Shown one piece after another: positions 31,660 through 40,301 of a stretch of DNA of 64,000 nucleotides (its first letter is position 1; every line of letters begins with the position of its first letter). The notes below the pieces were generated by a model. It made no database searches and had not been told where the DNA came from. It was given only the letters and a program-made list of their open reading frames with translations. This DNA comes from Bowmanella pacifica. Lineage in GTDB: Bacteria; Pseudomonadota; Gammaproteobacteria; Enterobacterales; Alteromonadaceae. Where the stretch lies: NCBI RefSeq assembly GCF_014645355.1, contig NZ_BMLS01000005.1, forward strand, positions 62,001 to 126,000. Reading direction: 5' to 3'. The translations under genes were made by a program, and so were the position numbers.

Positions 31660-31690
31660 AAACCCGCTCACGGCGGGTTTGTTTTTTTTT
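31660..31690 (+). terminator. Terminator of the Gld-type operon
   Basis: AAACCCGC, loop TCACG, GCGGGTTT, then G and nine T. It separates the exporter operon from the DUF2339 gene. Confidence 0.9.
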
Positions 31691-31744
31691 AGGAATTGCG
31701 TATTGTCTGTGCTTTCAAACTGGCTGTTGTGACCGGAGGTAAGC

Positions 31745-34369
31745 ATGGACGCACTGATTGGCCTGATCTGTATTTTAGGGCTGATGGCCGGTGTAGTGGC
31801 CTTTTTTAAGGTATTGGGTTTACGCCGGGATTTGGATGCGTTGCGCAAGCAAGTACACAGCCTGCAGCAGGGCAACGCGGTTCCTTTACCTGCACGGCCT
31901 CCGGCACCTGTTGCCCACGCGGCGGCCAAACCTGATATCCCGCTCCCAGCTATGCCGCCCGATGTCCCACAGACAGCCCCCGAGCCCAGTGTTGCTATGC
32001 CGCCTGCGTCTATCTTTCCGCCAAACGAAGCCGCCACCTCAACGCATCATAAAGGCGGTCTGGCCACTACCCTTAAAAGCTGGCAAAAGCGTTTTGAACA
32101 AAATGGCATGGTATGGATTGGTGCCCTGGCATTGGCCGTGGGCGGCATTTTTCTGGCTAAGTACAGCCTCGAAATGGGCTTGTTGTCACCTGTGGCCAGG
32201 GTCATTCTTGGGGCCGGATTTGGGCTGGCGCTGATTGCCGCGTCTATGTGGTTGCATCATCGCTCGGTACCCTTTGAAGGTTGGGCTAACTATGTGCCAG
32301 CGGCTTTGGCCAGTGGCGGCTTTATTACCTGTTTTACCATGGTACTGCTGGCGTATCATGGCTATACGATGCTGGGGCAAATACCCGCGTTTATTTTATT
32401 AGCTTTGATCGCTCTGGCGGCCAGTTACCTGTCGTTGCTGTTTGGGCCGCTGCTGGCCGCCATTGGTATTGTCGGCGCGTATACAGTGCCGCTATGGGTA
32501 AGTAGTGATAGTGGTAATCTGTTTGCTTTACTCAGCTATGTGAGTTTCGTCAGTTTGTCGGTATTGCTGCTGGCCAAAAGGGTGCAGCAAGCCTGGTTGT
32601 GGAAAGCCCTGTACCTTGGGCATTTTGGCTGGTACCTCGCCGCACTTGGGCTTGGCCAACCCACCGACAACCTGACCTTTGCCGGCTTCATCCTGTTGAC
32701 ATTATATGTATTGGTTATCGCGCCAGTCTGTGGCTGGTTGCTAGGTCAGCGAGAATTTACCGCCAGGCCATTTAAACGGCTTTGGCAACCAAACCTTGTC
32801 AACCTGGCACTGGCTGCATTGTTGATACCCGCCTTAATCTACTGTTTAAGTGCAGCCTATCAGCCTGGCACTTTGATGTTGGTGCTGACGCTAGCCGTTA
32901 CCTTAATCATTCTACCGCTGCTTAACAGTCGTTTTGACCATGCGGCATTGCTGAGCGTGCTCTGTCTGTTGGTGGGAATTTGGGTTGTGCCGCCTCCTGG
33001 TTTAGTGACGGATATCAGCCAGTTATTGCAAGACGGTTACCTATTGGTGCTGGCAAGCAGCCTGGTAATGTTTGTTTATGGATTTTGGTTTGGGTGTGGC
33101 CAGCCTGCACGTTTGGTCTTTCATCTGCTTGCCGCCTTTGCGCCTTTTGTCCTTATTGGTGTGGGCTATGCGTTGGCCCCTTATGGCGATACGGGCTTGC
33201 TCTATCCCCTTTGGGCAACGGTTTTGCTGTTAATGGCCATGGTATTGGCTCTACAGGCAAAGCACCTTACAGACAACTGGCAAGCTTTTTGTTACCTGGC
33301 GGGTAGCAATGCCAAGCTGTCGCTGAGTTTAACCATGCTGCTGGACGGCAGTACACTGACGCTGGCGTTGCTGGTACAAGTGCTGGCGGTGAGCTATCTG
33401 GCCAAGCAAAGGGCAGTGGCGTTACCTCACTGGATCATTAAAGTACTGGTTAGTCTGGTGCTGTTGCGTTTGAGCTTTGCGCCCTGGACACCAGACTATG
33501 AAGGACTGATGCTGCTTGGTGTGCACTGGTCGCTGGTGATTTATCCTCTGGCAATCGGACTCTTCTACGCTACTGCCCGGTTATGGCGGGAATCTTCGCT
33601 ACAAGCCTGGTTACAAGGGGCCATCCTGCACTTAGTAGCGTTGCTGGTGACTACAGAAACCAGCTATTGGCTGGTAGGGCATTATCCCTGGCCGGGGCAG
33701 CTTGTTTTTAAAGAGATGGTTTTGCTGGCCATGAACTGGTGGCTGCTGGGCAGCCTGTACTTGTATCGCGTGCGTTTTGCCGGCGCGTTGGCTGGGCTTT
33801 ATCAAACTGCCGGTGGACTGTTGTGGCTGGGTGGGGGCTTGTTGCAACTACAGTTGCTGTTCGCCGAGAACCCTTTTATCTACCCGCAAGCCGTGGGCTC
33901 CTGGCCGGTACTTAACTGGCTAATCCCTTTATGGGGAATTCCGACGCTGCTGGTCTGGTATTTGTCCCGTCAGCATTTGAGCGGCAAAGCCGCCGAAGTG
34001 GCAGGGTGGGGGAGCGGATTACTGGCCATGCTGTTTATTAATGGCCAGATTCGCCAGTTCTGGCAGGGTAGTGATATTCAAATCTGGCAAATGACCACAG
34101 ATGCCGAACACTACAGCTATTCACTTATCTGGCTGATTCTGGCCTCAACGTTGGTTGCTTTTGCCTACCGACTGTCACGTCCGGTCTGGCAGAGTGTAGG
34201 ATTCGGCCTGATGTTATTGGTGATCCTTAAAGTCTTTATTCTGGATATGGCTAATCTTCAAGGATTGTTTCGTGCCTTGTCCTTTATTGGTTTGGGATTG
34301 TGCTTGGTGTTGCTGGGCTGGCTGTTTCAGCGGCTCAGACAAGCCGCAGAGCCTGCTACTAGCAGTTAA
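31745..34369 (+). CDS. DUF2339 polytopic membrane protein
   Basis: Very large inner-membrane protein of 874 residues: one helix at 5-25, a short coiled coil (LRRDLDALRKQVHSLQ), a Pro/Ala-rich linker (about 45-105), then more than 20 predicted membrane helices to the C-terminus. Characteristic is the segment WIGALALAVGGIFLAKYSLE at the start of the membrane block. A strong GGAGG lies before the ATG. Family function is unknown; a role in envelope or polysaccharide biology is sometimes assumed from topology only. Its 3' end overlaps the convergent DUF1415 gene by 4 bases. Confidence 0.88.
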   Translation: MDALIGLICILGLMAGVVAFFKVLGLRRDLDALRKQVHSLQQGNAVPLPARPPAPVAHAAAKPDIPLPAMPPDVPQTAPEPSVAMPPASIFPPNEAATSTHHKGGLATTLKSWQKRFEQNGMVWIGALALAVGGIFLAKYSLEMGLLSPVARVILGAGFGLALIAASMWLHHRSVPFEGWANYVPAALASGGFITCFTMVLLAYHGYTMLGQIPAFILLALIALAASYLSLLFGPLLAAIGIVGAYTVPLWVSSDSGNLFALLSYVSFVSLSVLLLAKRVQQAWLWKALYLGHFGWYLAALGLGQPTDNLTFAGFILLTLYVLVIAPVCGWLLGQREFTARPFKRLWQPNLVNLALAALLIPALIYCLSAAYQPGTLMLVLTLAVTLIILPLLNSRFDHAALLSVLCLLVGIWVVPPPGLVTDISQLLQDGYLLVLASSLVMFVYGFWFGCGQPARLVFHLLAAFAPFVLIGVGYALAPYGDTGLLYPLWATVLLLMAMVLALQAKHLTDNWQAFCYLAGSNAKLSLSLTMLLDGSTLTLALLVQVLAVSYLAKQRAVALPHWIIKVLVSLVLLRLSFAPWTPDYEGLMLLGVHWSLVIYPLAIGLFYATARLWRESSLQAWLQGAILHLVALLVTTETSYWLVGHYPWPGQLVFKEMVLLAMNWWLLGSLYLYRVRFAGALAGLYQTAGGLLWLGGGLLQLQLLFAENPFIYPQAVGSWPVLNWLIPLWGIPTLLVWYLSRQHLSGKAAEVAGWGSGLLAMLFINGQIRQFWQGSDIQIWQMTTDAEHYSYSLIWLILASTLVAFAYRLSRPVWQSVGFGLMLLVILKVFILDMANLQGLFRALSFIGLGLCLVLLGWLFQRLRQAAEPATSS

Positions 34370-34905
34370 TCTTGCTGTTTGCAGGCGTCCAGCATACTTT
34401 GCAGCTTATCGCGACCAAGTTTTTCAGCGGTGGCGATATTCCTGGCCGGGATGTTTTCGGGGTCCCGGTATTTGGATACTGCTTGTTCTATGCTGGATTC
34501 GCGCAATAAGTGCAGAACCGGGTAGGGCGCGCGGTTGGTAAAATGTGCTGCGGCGTCCTTTGCCTCGCCTTCAAAATAGTAATCAGGATGAAAGCTGGCA
34601 AGCTGATAGATGCCCCTGAGTGCGTTGTTGTCCAGACTCAGGTTCGCTTCCTCCAGTAACAGCAAATACTGCTCAAAGTCTTCAAAATGCGGGAATATTA
34701 GCAGGCTGGTGACAATCTCTGGATGCGCATCAAGATAATCACATTCGTCCAGCAGTCGTTCAATGGCCTGAACCATGCCAGTTTGATGACAAACTTGATA
34801 GCGGGTATTGGCCAACTCTTTTCTGGCAAATGGGCAAAAATTCAGCCCCACCACGAGTGTCTCTACCCAGTGGCGGGTTTGCTGAATAATAAGCTGCTCA
34901 TTCAT
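34366..34905 (-). CDS. DUF1415 domain protein
   Basis: Soluble 179-residue protein of the DUF1415 family, recognised by the N-terminal pattern TRHWVETLVVGLNFCPFA and by the FHPDYYFEG and APYPVLHLLRE motifs. Function unknown. Its ATG overlaps the folD stop by one base (TGATG), so it is translated with folD. Confidence 0.88.
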   Translation of the reverse strand: MNEQLIIQQTRHWVETLVVGLNFCPFARKELANTRYQVCHQTGMVQAIERLLDECDYLDAHPEIVTSLLIFPHFEDFEQYLLLLEEANLSLDNNALRGIYQLASFHPDYYFEGEAKDAAAHFTNRAPYPVLHLLRESSIEQAVSKYRDPENIPARNIATAEKLGRDKLQSMLDACKQQD

Positions 34906-35759
34906 CAGCTATGATATTTAACGTAGGCTTCCAGGGTATTTTCGATCAAACTGGCCACTGTCATTGGGCCAACACCACCCGGAACCGGCGTGATCCAACC
35001 TGCCCGTTCAGCCGCTTCGGCAAACTGTACATCGCCCACCAGTTTACCGTCATCAATACGATTAATACCCACATCGATAACGATAGCGCCCGGCTTTATC
35101 CAGTCACCAGGAATAAATTCAGGCTTGCCTACCGCGACCACCAGTAAATCAGCGCGCTCTACGTGGGCGCGTAGTTCTTTGGTGAATTTGTGGCAAACGG
35201 TGATGGTGCAACCTGCTAACAGCAGTTCCAGTGACATAGGGCGACCGACAATATTAGACGCGCCGACAACGACTGCATCTAAACCTTTAATAGGACGTTT
35301 AGTGGACTCTATTAACGTCATGATACCTTTAGGGGTACAAGGACGCAGGGCCGGCAGACGCTGTGCCAAGCGTCCCAAGTTATAGGGATGAAATCCATCA
35401 ACGTCTTTGTGTGGATGAATGCGCTCAAGAATTTGCTCCGCATTCAAACCGGCCGGTAAAGGCAGTTGAAGCAAAATACCATCTACCTGCTCGTCATTAT
35501 TTAACTCATCCACCAGGTCCAACAGTTGTTGTTGTGTTGTGGATGCGGGTAAATCATAAGAGCGGGAAGTAAAGCCGACTTCTTCACAGGCATTGCGCTT
35601 GCTGCCTACATAAACCTGAGAGGCCGGATCGCTACCGACCAGAATAACCGCCAAACCCGGTGCGCGTTTTCCAGATGCCCGAATAGAGGCAACCTGGCTG
35701 GCGACGTTCTGGCGAAGTTGTTTAGCAATAAGTTTTCCGTCAATGAGTTGTGCTGGCAT
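34905..35759 (-). CDS. folD: Methylenetetrahydrofolate dehydrogenase/cyclohydrolase FolD
   Basis: Bifunctional enzyme interconverting 5,10-methylene-THF and 10-formyl-THF with NADP+. The 284 residues (E. coli 288) hold the catalytic Lys region [13 protein letters not shown], the signature [21 protein letters not shown], the Rossmann motif [11 protein letters not shown] and the C-terminal [13 protein letters not shown]. Operon with DUF1415 on the minus strand. Confidence 0.98.
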   Translation of the reverse strand: MPAQLIDGKLIAKQLRQNVASQVASIRASGKRAPGLAVILVGSDPASQVYVGSKRNACEEVGFTSRSYDLPASTTQQQLLDLVDELNNDEQVDGILLQLPLPAGLNAEQILERIHPHKDVDGFHPYNLGRLAQRLPALRPCTPKGIMTLIESTKRPIKGLDAVVVGASNIVGRPMSLELLLAGCTITVCHKFTKELRAHVERADLLVVAVGKPEFIPGDWIKPGAIVIDVGINRIDDGKLVGDVQFAEAAERAGWITPVPGGVGPMTVASLIENTLEAYVKYHS

Positions 35760-36119
35760 AGATGTGCAATCAGTCCTCTAAAAAGCTTAACGTATTGTCC
35801 CACAGAATCGTGATTCCATTAAGCACTTGATCAGGTAAGTTGTGGTTGTCGATTTTTCTTAGCTATATAGAAGACAAATTGCCTAGTTGGCAGTGGTGTA
35901 TAAAAAGTTGGTTTTTTCTTATCTATATAGCTAAAGCGAAAAATACAGGCTGGGGGCTTTGCAATCCGTTATCGATAGTAAGAAAGGAGAATGCGTAGAA
36001 GGAATAGAGGAAAAAGTGGGATTACATGAGGAATCTGGCTAAAACAACAGCGATTAAGTCGAAATATCATCACTATGCTGAAAAAGTGCGCATACGAACT
36101 TTTTTTATTGAAAAAGTGT
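35760..36119. other. Intergenic region between folD and the tRNA operon
   Basis: A 360-base region with no supported gene. It contains two near-identical AT-rich repeats (separate entry), and must hold the folD promoter. Short ORFs such as 36026-36145 (39 codons) overlap the tRNA promoter and lack a ribosome site. Confidence 0.5.
35853..35930. repeat. Pair of direct repeats spaced exactly 60 bases
   Basis: TTTTTCTTAGCTATATAG at 35853-35870 and TTTTTCTTATCTATATAG at 35913-35930 differ at one base. Each ends in the palindrome CTATATAG. Spacing close to six helical turns would place both on one DNA face. Role unknown; an operator pair or UP-like elements for folD or the tRNA operon are possible. 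Confidence 0.6.
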
Positions 36120-36148
36120 TTGACGGTCATAGGTCATGTGGGTAATAT
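36120..36148 (+). promoter_or_regulatory. Promoter of the tRNA operon
   Basis: TTGACG (36120-36125), 17-base spacer, TAATAT (36143-36148), followed by a GC-rich discriminator (GCGCCCCG), as expected for stringently controlled stable-RNA promoters. The mature tRNA-Pro starts about 42 bases after the predicted start site. Confidence 0.8.
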
Positions 36149-36197
36149 TCGCGCCCCGTAGCAGCCAGTAAATGTTTACCTCTGCTACAGCAAGAGT

Positions 36198-36274
36198 CGG
36201 TGAGTAGCGCAGCTTGGTAGCGCACTTGTTTTGGGTACAAGGGGTCGCAGGTTCAAATCCTGTCTCACCGACCA
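36198..36274 (+). tRNA. tRNA-Pro (anticodon TGG)
   Basis: 77 nt cloverleaf; acceptor CGGTGAG/CTCACCG, anticodon loop TTTGGGT giving TGG, T-loop GGTTCAAATCC, encoded CCA. First gene of a three-tRNA operon. Confidence 0.97.
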
Positions 36275-36296
36275 TCTCTTGCTTCAGGTTCGAAGA

Positions 36297-36373
<77 letters not shown>

Positions 36374-36406
36374 TTCTAATCTGGCGCGGCCAAAAAGAGA
36401 ATCAGT

Positions 36407-36483
36407 GGTGGGCGTAGCTCAGTCGGTAGAGCCCCGGATTGTGATTCCGGTTGTCGTGGGTTCAAGTCCCATCGTCCACCCCA
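36407..36483 (+). tRNA. tRNA-His (anticodon GTG)
   Basis: Acceptor GTGGGCG/CGTCCAC, anticodon loop TTGTGAT giving GTG, encoded CCA. Coordinates include the extra G-1 (36407) that pairs with C73 and marks tRNA-His. Confidence 0.97.
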
Positions 36484-36535
36484 CTCTTCTCTCCTTCTTA
36501 GTTTCAATTTAAATTATTCCATTTCATCTGCACTG

Positions 36536-36558
36536 TGCGTTTTTTTACGCAATTTTTT
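36536..36558 (+). terminator. Probable terminator of the tRNA operon
   Basis: TGCGT, loop of six T, ACGCA, then A and six T. The stem is short (5 bp) but its position 52 bases after tRNA-His and the T-run fit. Confidence 0.55.
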
Positions 36559-36570
36559 CATTTTTACAAC

Positions 36571-36599
36571 TGGAATTGACCTATGGCTGCCGCTATAAT
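36571..36599 (+). promoter_or_regulatory. Possible promoter of tig
   Basis: A perfect -10 TATAAT at 36594-36599 with a weak -35 TGGAAT 17 bases upstream. The leader would be about 128 bases and includes an inverted repeat ATCAGGT (36613-36619) / ACCTGAT (36640-36646). Confidence 0.5.
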
Positions 36600-36733
36600 G
36601 CTGCGTCTTTTTATCAGGTCCAAGTTCACCCTTCACCAAACCTGATCCCCGCCACACAATTTTGGGCGTGATTATAAGGAAATGGGTGGGCATACAGAAA
36701 AGCCGCCTAAGTGCGCAAAGTTGAGGTAGAAGA

Positions 36734-38035
36734 ATGCAAGTTTCCGTTGAGACGACAAAAGGTTTAGAGCGCCGTCTTACTATTACCGTACCGGCAGATA
36801 AGATCGATGTTGCGGTAAAATCCCGTTTGCAGCAACTGGCCAAAACCCAACGGGTGAATGGTTTCCGTCCTGGCAAAGTACCTGTCACTGTTATTCAAAA
36901 GCGTTTTGGCCAGGCAGTTCGCCAGGAAATCGCTGGAGAAGTAATGCAGCGCAACTTCTACGAAGCTGTGGTTCAAGAGAAACTGAATCCTGCTGGTATG
37001 CCTGCGTTTGAACTTAAGAAAGACAATCAAGGCGAAGATCTGGAATTCGTGGCGTCTTTTGAAGTTTACCCAGAAGTAGAAATTAAAGATCTGAATAAGA
37101 TCAAAGTAGAGAAGCCGGTTGTTGAGATCTCCGATAAAGATCTGGACAATATGATGGATACGCTGCGCAAGCAACACGCTAACTGGAAAGAAGGCAAGCG
37201 TAAGGCCAAGAAAGATGACCGCGTAACCATCGACTTCGTTGGTACTATCGACGGTGAAGAATTCGAAGGCGGTAAAGCCGAAGGTTTCCAGTTGGAGCTG
37301 GGCAAAGGCCGTATGATTCCTGGTTTTGAAGAGCCTATCGTAGGCAAGAAAGCCGGTGAAGAAGTGGTTGCCGAGGTGACTTTCCCTGAAGACTACCATG
37401 CAGAAAAACTGAAAGGCAAAGCTGCTCAGTTTGCTATCAAGGTAACTAAAGTGGAAGGTCTGGATCTGCCAGAAGTAAATGACGAGTTTGCTAAGCTGTT
37501 CGGTGTAGAAGACGGTGGTGTTGAAGCTCTGCGTGGTGAAGTTCGTAAGAACATGCTGCGTGAACTGGAACAGACGCTGAAAAACCAGGTGAAAGAGCAG
37601 GTTATTAAAGGTTTGCTGGAAACCAACGAAGTAGAGCTGCCTAAAGCGCTGGTTAGCCAGGAAATCAACGTACTGCGTCAGCAGGCGATGCAGCGTTTTG
37701 GTGATCAGCAGCAAGGCAACCTGCCACAACTGCCTGATGAGCTGTTTGAAGAGAATGCTCGCCGCCGCGTAAGCATTGGTTTGTTGTTGGGTGAAGTCAT
37801 CAAGCAAAAAGAACTGAAAGTTGATCAAGCCAAAGTTGACGCGCTGATTGAAACTACTGCTTCTGCTTATGAAGATCCTACTGAAGTGGTTACCTACTAC
37901 AAAGGTAACAAGGAACTGATGCAGCAAATGCAGAATATTGCACTGGAAGACCAAGCGGTAGAAAGTGTACTAGCAGACGCTAAAGTCAAAGAAGTGAAAA
38001 AAGCCTTTGACGAAATCATGAACAAGCAAGCCTAA
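36734..38035 (+). CDS. tig: Trigger factor
   Basis: Ribosome-associated chaperone and FKBP-type prolyl isomerase, 433 residues. The N-terminal domain has the ribosome-docking loop GFRPGKVP (about 44-51). The FKBP domain spans about 150-240 ([20 protein letters not shown]), followed by the C-terminal chaperone arms. Codon use is strongly biased, as in highly expressed genes, which also explains a long antisense ORF. It starts the tig-clpP-clpX-lon block. Confidence 0.98.
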   Translation: MQVSVETTKGLERRLTITVPADKIDVAVKSRLQQLAKTQRVNGFRPGKVPVTVIQKRFGQAVRQEIAGEVMQRNFYEAVVQEKLNPAGMPAFELKKDNQGEDLEFVASFEVYPEVEIKDLNKIKVEKPVVEISDKDLDNMMDTLRKQHANWKEGKRKAKKDDRVTIDFVGTIDGEEFEGGKAEGFQLELGKGRMIPGFEEPIVGKKAGEEVVAEVTFPEDYHAEKLKGKAAQFAIKVTKVEGLDLPEVNDEFAKLFGVEDGGVEALRGEVRKNMLRELEQTLKNQVKEQVIKGLLETNEVELPKALVSQEINVLRQQAMQRFGDQQQGNLPQLPDELFEENARRRVSIGLLLGEVIKQKELKVDQAKVDALIETTASAYEDPTEVVTYYKGNKELMQQMQNIALEDQAVESVLADAKVKEVKKAFDEIMNKQA

Positions 38036-38076
38036 TTTGCTCGTTGTTCGTTGACTTAACCAGTCAGCAACTGCTT

Positions 38077-38109
38077 AAATGCTCGGTACCTACCGAGCAT
38101 TTTTATTTT
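38077..38109 (+). terminator. Terminator after tig
   Basis: AAATGCTCGGTA, CC, TACCGAGCATTT with TTTTATTTT. Long stem, two-base loop (in practice four). clpP must therefore have its own promoter or depend on readthrough. Confidence 0.85.
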
Positions 38110-38169
38110 CAGCGGACGAAATTCTGAGAGACAAGGAAACGTCCAGTTGGTAATTGACGAGAAGCCTAT

Positions 38170-38799
38170 ATGATGCAGAACGCCTTAGAGCCCATGAATT
38201 CATTGGTACCCATGGTGGTTGAGCAAACCTCCAAAGGGGAGCGGGCCTACGATATCTATTCCAGACTGTTAAAAGAGCGGATTATTTTTATGGTTGGCCA
38301 GGTCGAGGACCACATGGCTAACCTGATTGTGGCGCAGATGTTGTTTCTGGAGTCAGAAAATCCGGACAAAGACATTTTCCTATATATCAATTCCCCTGGC
38401 GGTTCGGTTACGGCCGGCATGGCTATTTATGACACCATGAACTTGATTAAGCCGGACGTTAGCACCATGTGTGTAGGTCAGGCTGCCAGCATGGGCGCAT
38501 TCTTGCTATCCGGTGGAGCGAAAGGTAAGCGTTATTGCCTGCCCAACTCCAGGGTCATGATTCACCAACCTTTGGGCGGATTCCAGGGACAAGCTTCTGA
38601 TTTTGAAATACATGCTCGCGAGATCCTGTCTATCAAAGAGAAGCTGAACCGTTTAATGGCCGAGCATACAGGTCAGGACTACGACATTGTTGCCAGAGAC
38701 ACCGACCGTGATAATTTCATGAGTGCTCAGGAAGCCATGGAATATGGCCTGGTTGATCAGGTATTGGCAAACCGCCTAGAAGCCCATCAGGAAAAATAG
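38170..38799 (+). CDS. clpP: ATP-dependent Clp protease proteolytic subunit
   Basis: Serine peptidase forming the 14-mer chamber used with ClpX. 209 residues; catalytic triad Ser107 (GQAASMG), His132 (MIHQPLGG) and Asp181 (RDTDRD), in the same spacing as E. coli. A short N-terminal propeptide is expected. ATG at 38170 is preceded by GAGAAG. Confidence 0.98.
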   Translation: MMQNALEPMNSLVPMVVEQTSKGERAYDIYSRLLKERIIFMVGQVEDHMANLIVAQMLFLESENPDKDIFLYINSPGGSVTAGMAIYDTMNLIKPDVSTMCVGQAASMGAFLLSGGAKGKRYCLPNSRVMIHQPLGGFQGQASDFEIHAREILSIKEKLNRLMAEHTGQDYDIVARDTDRDNFMSAQEAMEYGLVDQVLANRLEAHQEK

Positions 38800-38898
38800 T
38801 CAGCTGACCTAATTGCAGCCAAGAAATTGAGAAATTGGTCAATAAGGGTTAATACTTGTAAGACAGGTAGCCCCAGGTCTGACAGAGGTAACGAGTAA

Positions 38899-40176
38899 AT
38901 GAGTAATAGTCACAGCGGGGACGGCGATAATAAGCTGCTGTATTGTTCTTTTTGCGGCAAAAGCCAGCATGAAGTGCGTAAGCTAATAGCCGGGCCATCG
39001 GTTTTTATCTGTGATGAATGTGTTGAGTTGTGCAACGACATCATCCGTGAAGAAATCAAAGAAATTGCCCCGAAGAAGAAGCAGGCAGCGCTGCCTAAGC
39101 CTCAGGACATTCATAAGCACCTGGACGATTATGTAATCGGTCAGGAGCATGCTAAGAAGGTTCTTGCAGTAGCAGTGTACAACCATTACAAGCGTTTACG
39201 TAATGGTGATGTGCATGAAGGTGTGGAACTGGGTAAGAGCAATATTTTGCTTATTGGCCCCACCGGCAGTGGTAAAACGCTGTTAGCAGAAACCTTAGCG
39301 CGTTTTCTGGATGTCCCTTTCACTATGGCGGATGCCACTACGCTGACCGAAGCCGGTTATGTGGGTGAAGATGTGGAAAACATCATTCAGAAGTTACTGC
39401 AGAAGTGTGATTACGATGTAGAAAAAGCCCAGCGTGGTATCGTTTATATCGACGAAATCGACAAAATTTCGCGTAAGTCTGACAACCCATCCATTACCCG
39501 AGATGTGTCGGGCGAAGGGGTGCAACAGGCCTTACTCAAACTGATTGAAGGCACTATTGCGTCTGTTCCACCGCAAGGGGGACGCAAGCATCCACAACAG
39601 GAATTCCTGCAAGTGGATACCTCCAAGATCTTGTTTATCTGTGGCGGTGCCTTTGCCGGATTGGACAAAGTTATCGAGCAACGCATGCAAACAGGGACCA
39701 GTATAGGTTTCGTTGCTCAGGTGCGTAGCAAAGAACGCAAAGACGGTCTGGGTAAACTATTCCAGCAGGTGGAACCGGAAGATTTGATCAAATATGGTCT
39801 GATTCCAGAATTCATTGGCCGTTTACCTGTAGTGGCGACCCTAGAAGAGCTGAACGAGGAAGCGCTGATTCAGATCTTGCGTGAGCCCAAAAACGCGCTG
39901 ACCAAGCAATACGGCGCCTTGTTCTCAATGGAAAACACCGAGCTGGAATTCCGCGACGACGCATTGCATGCCATAGCCACCAAAGCCATGGAGCGTAAAA
40001 CCGGAGCGCGGGGGTTACGGTCTATTGTGGAAGGCGTATTGCTGGAAACTATGTACGAACTGCCAGCTATGAATAATGTCAGTAAGGTGGTGATTGACGA
40101 GTCTGTTATACGCGGCGAGTCAAAGCCCATACTGATTTACGATACAGCCAAAGAAAAAAAGGCAGCATCTGAATAA
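38899..40176 (+). CDS. clpX: ATP-dependent protease ATPase subunit ClpX
   Basis: AAA+ unfoldase, 425 residues. The zinc-binding domain ([11 protein letters not shown] then CDECVELC) covers about 15-50. Walker A is GPTGSGKT (about 118-125), the pore loop GYVGED and Walker [11 protein letters not shown], with the IGF ClpP-docking loop in SIGFVAQ. It lies 99 bases after clpP; ends at a strong terminator. Confidence 0.98.
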   Translation: MSNSHSGDGDNKLLYCSFCGKSQHEVRKLIAGPSVFICDECVELCNDIIREEIKEIAPKKKQAALPKPQDIHKHLDDYVIGQEHAKKVLAVAVYNHYKRLRNGDVHEGVELGKSNILLIGPTGSGKTLLAETLARFLDVPFTMADATTLTEAGYVGEDVENIIQKLLQKCDYDVEKAQRGIVYIDEIDKISRKSDNPSITRDVSGEGVQQALLKLIEGTIASVPPQGGRKHPQQEFLQVDTSKILFICGGAFAGLDKVIEQRMQTGTSIGFVAQVRSKERKDGLGKLFQQVEPEDLIKYGLIPEFIGRLPVVATLEELNEEALIQILREPKNALTKQYGALFSMENTELEFRDDALHAIATKAMERKTGARGLRSIVEGVLLETMYELPAMNNVSKVVIDESVIRGESKPILIYDTAKEKKAASE

Positions 40177-40178
40177 TT

Positions 40179-40205
40179 AAAGGCCCCACAGGGGCCTTTT
40201 TTATT
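40179..40205 (+). terminator. Terminator after clpX
   Basis: AAAGGCCCC, ACA, GGGGCCTTT followed by T-rich TTTATT. Confidence 0.9.
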
Positions 40206-40236
40206 GCTAGGATGACAAAGAATGACAGGGCACGTC

Positions 40237-40264
40237 GTTGAACTTCCCCTGAGCATCCCCATAT
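40237..40264 (+). promoter_or_regulatory. Sigma-32 heat-shock promoter of lon
   Basis: GTTGAAC, 13 bases, CCCCATAT: a close fit to the sigma-32 consensus (CTTGAAA, 13-14 bases, CCCCATNT). It lies about 40 bases before the lon start, as expected for a heat-shock protease. Confidence 0.75.
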
Positions 40265-40301
40265 AACTTCCAGTTTAGAATAGAACGATAAGAGATTGAG
40301 T

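Noticed and set aside
36026-36145. 39-codon basic ORF before the tRNA operon
   Set aside because: It covers the clear tRNA promoter and has no ribosome site.
36764-37954. 396-codon antisense ORF inside tig
   Set aside because: Product of the biased codon use of tig; Phe/Leu/Gln-rich, no domain, and tig is certain.
38825-38860. Possible clpX promoter TTGAGA / TAATAC
   Set aside because: The -10 matches poorly; not enough to report as a feature.
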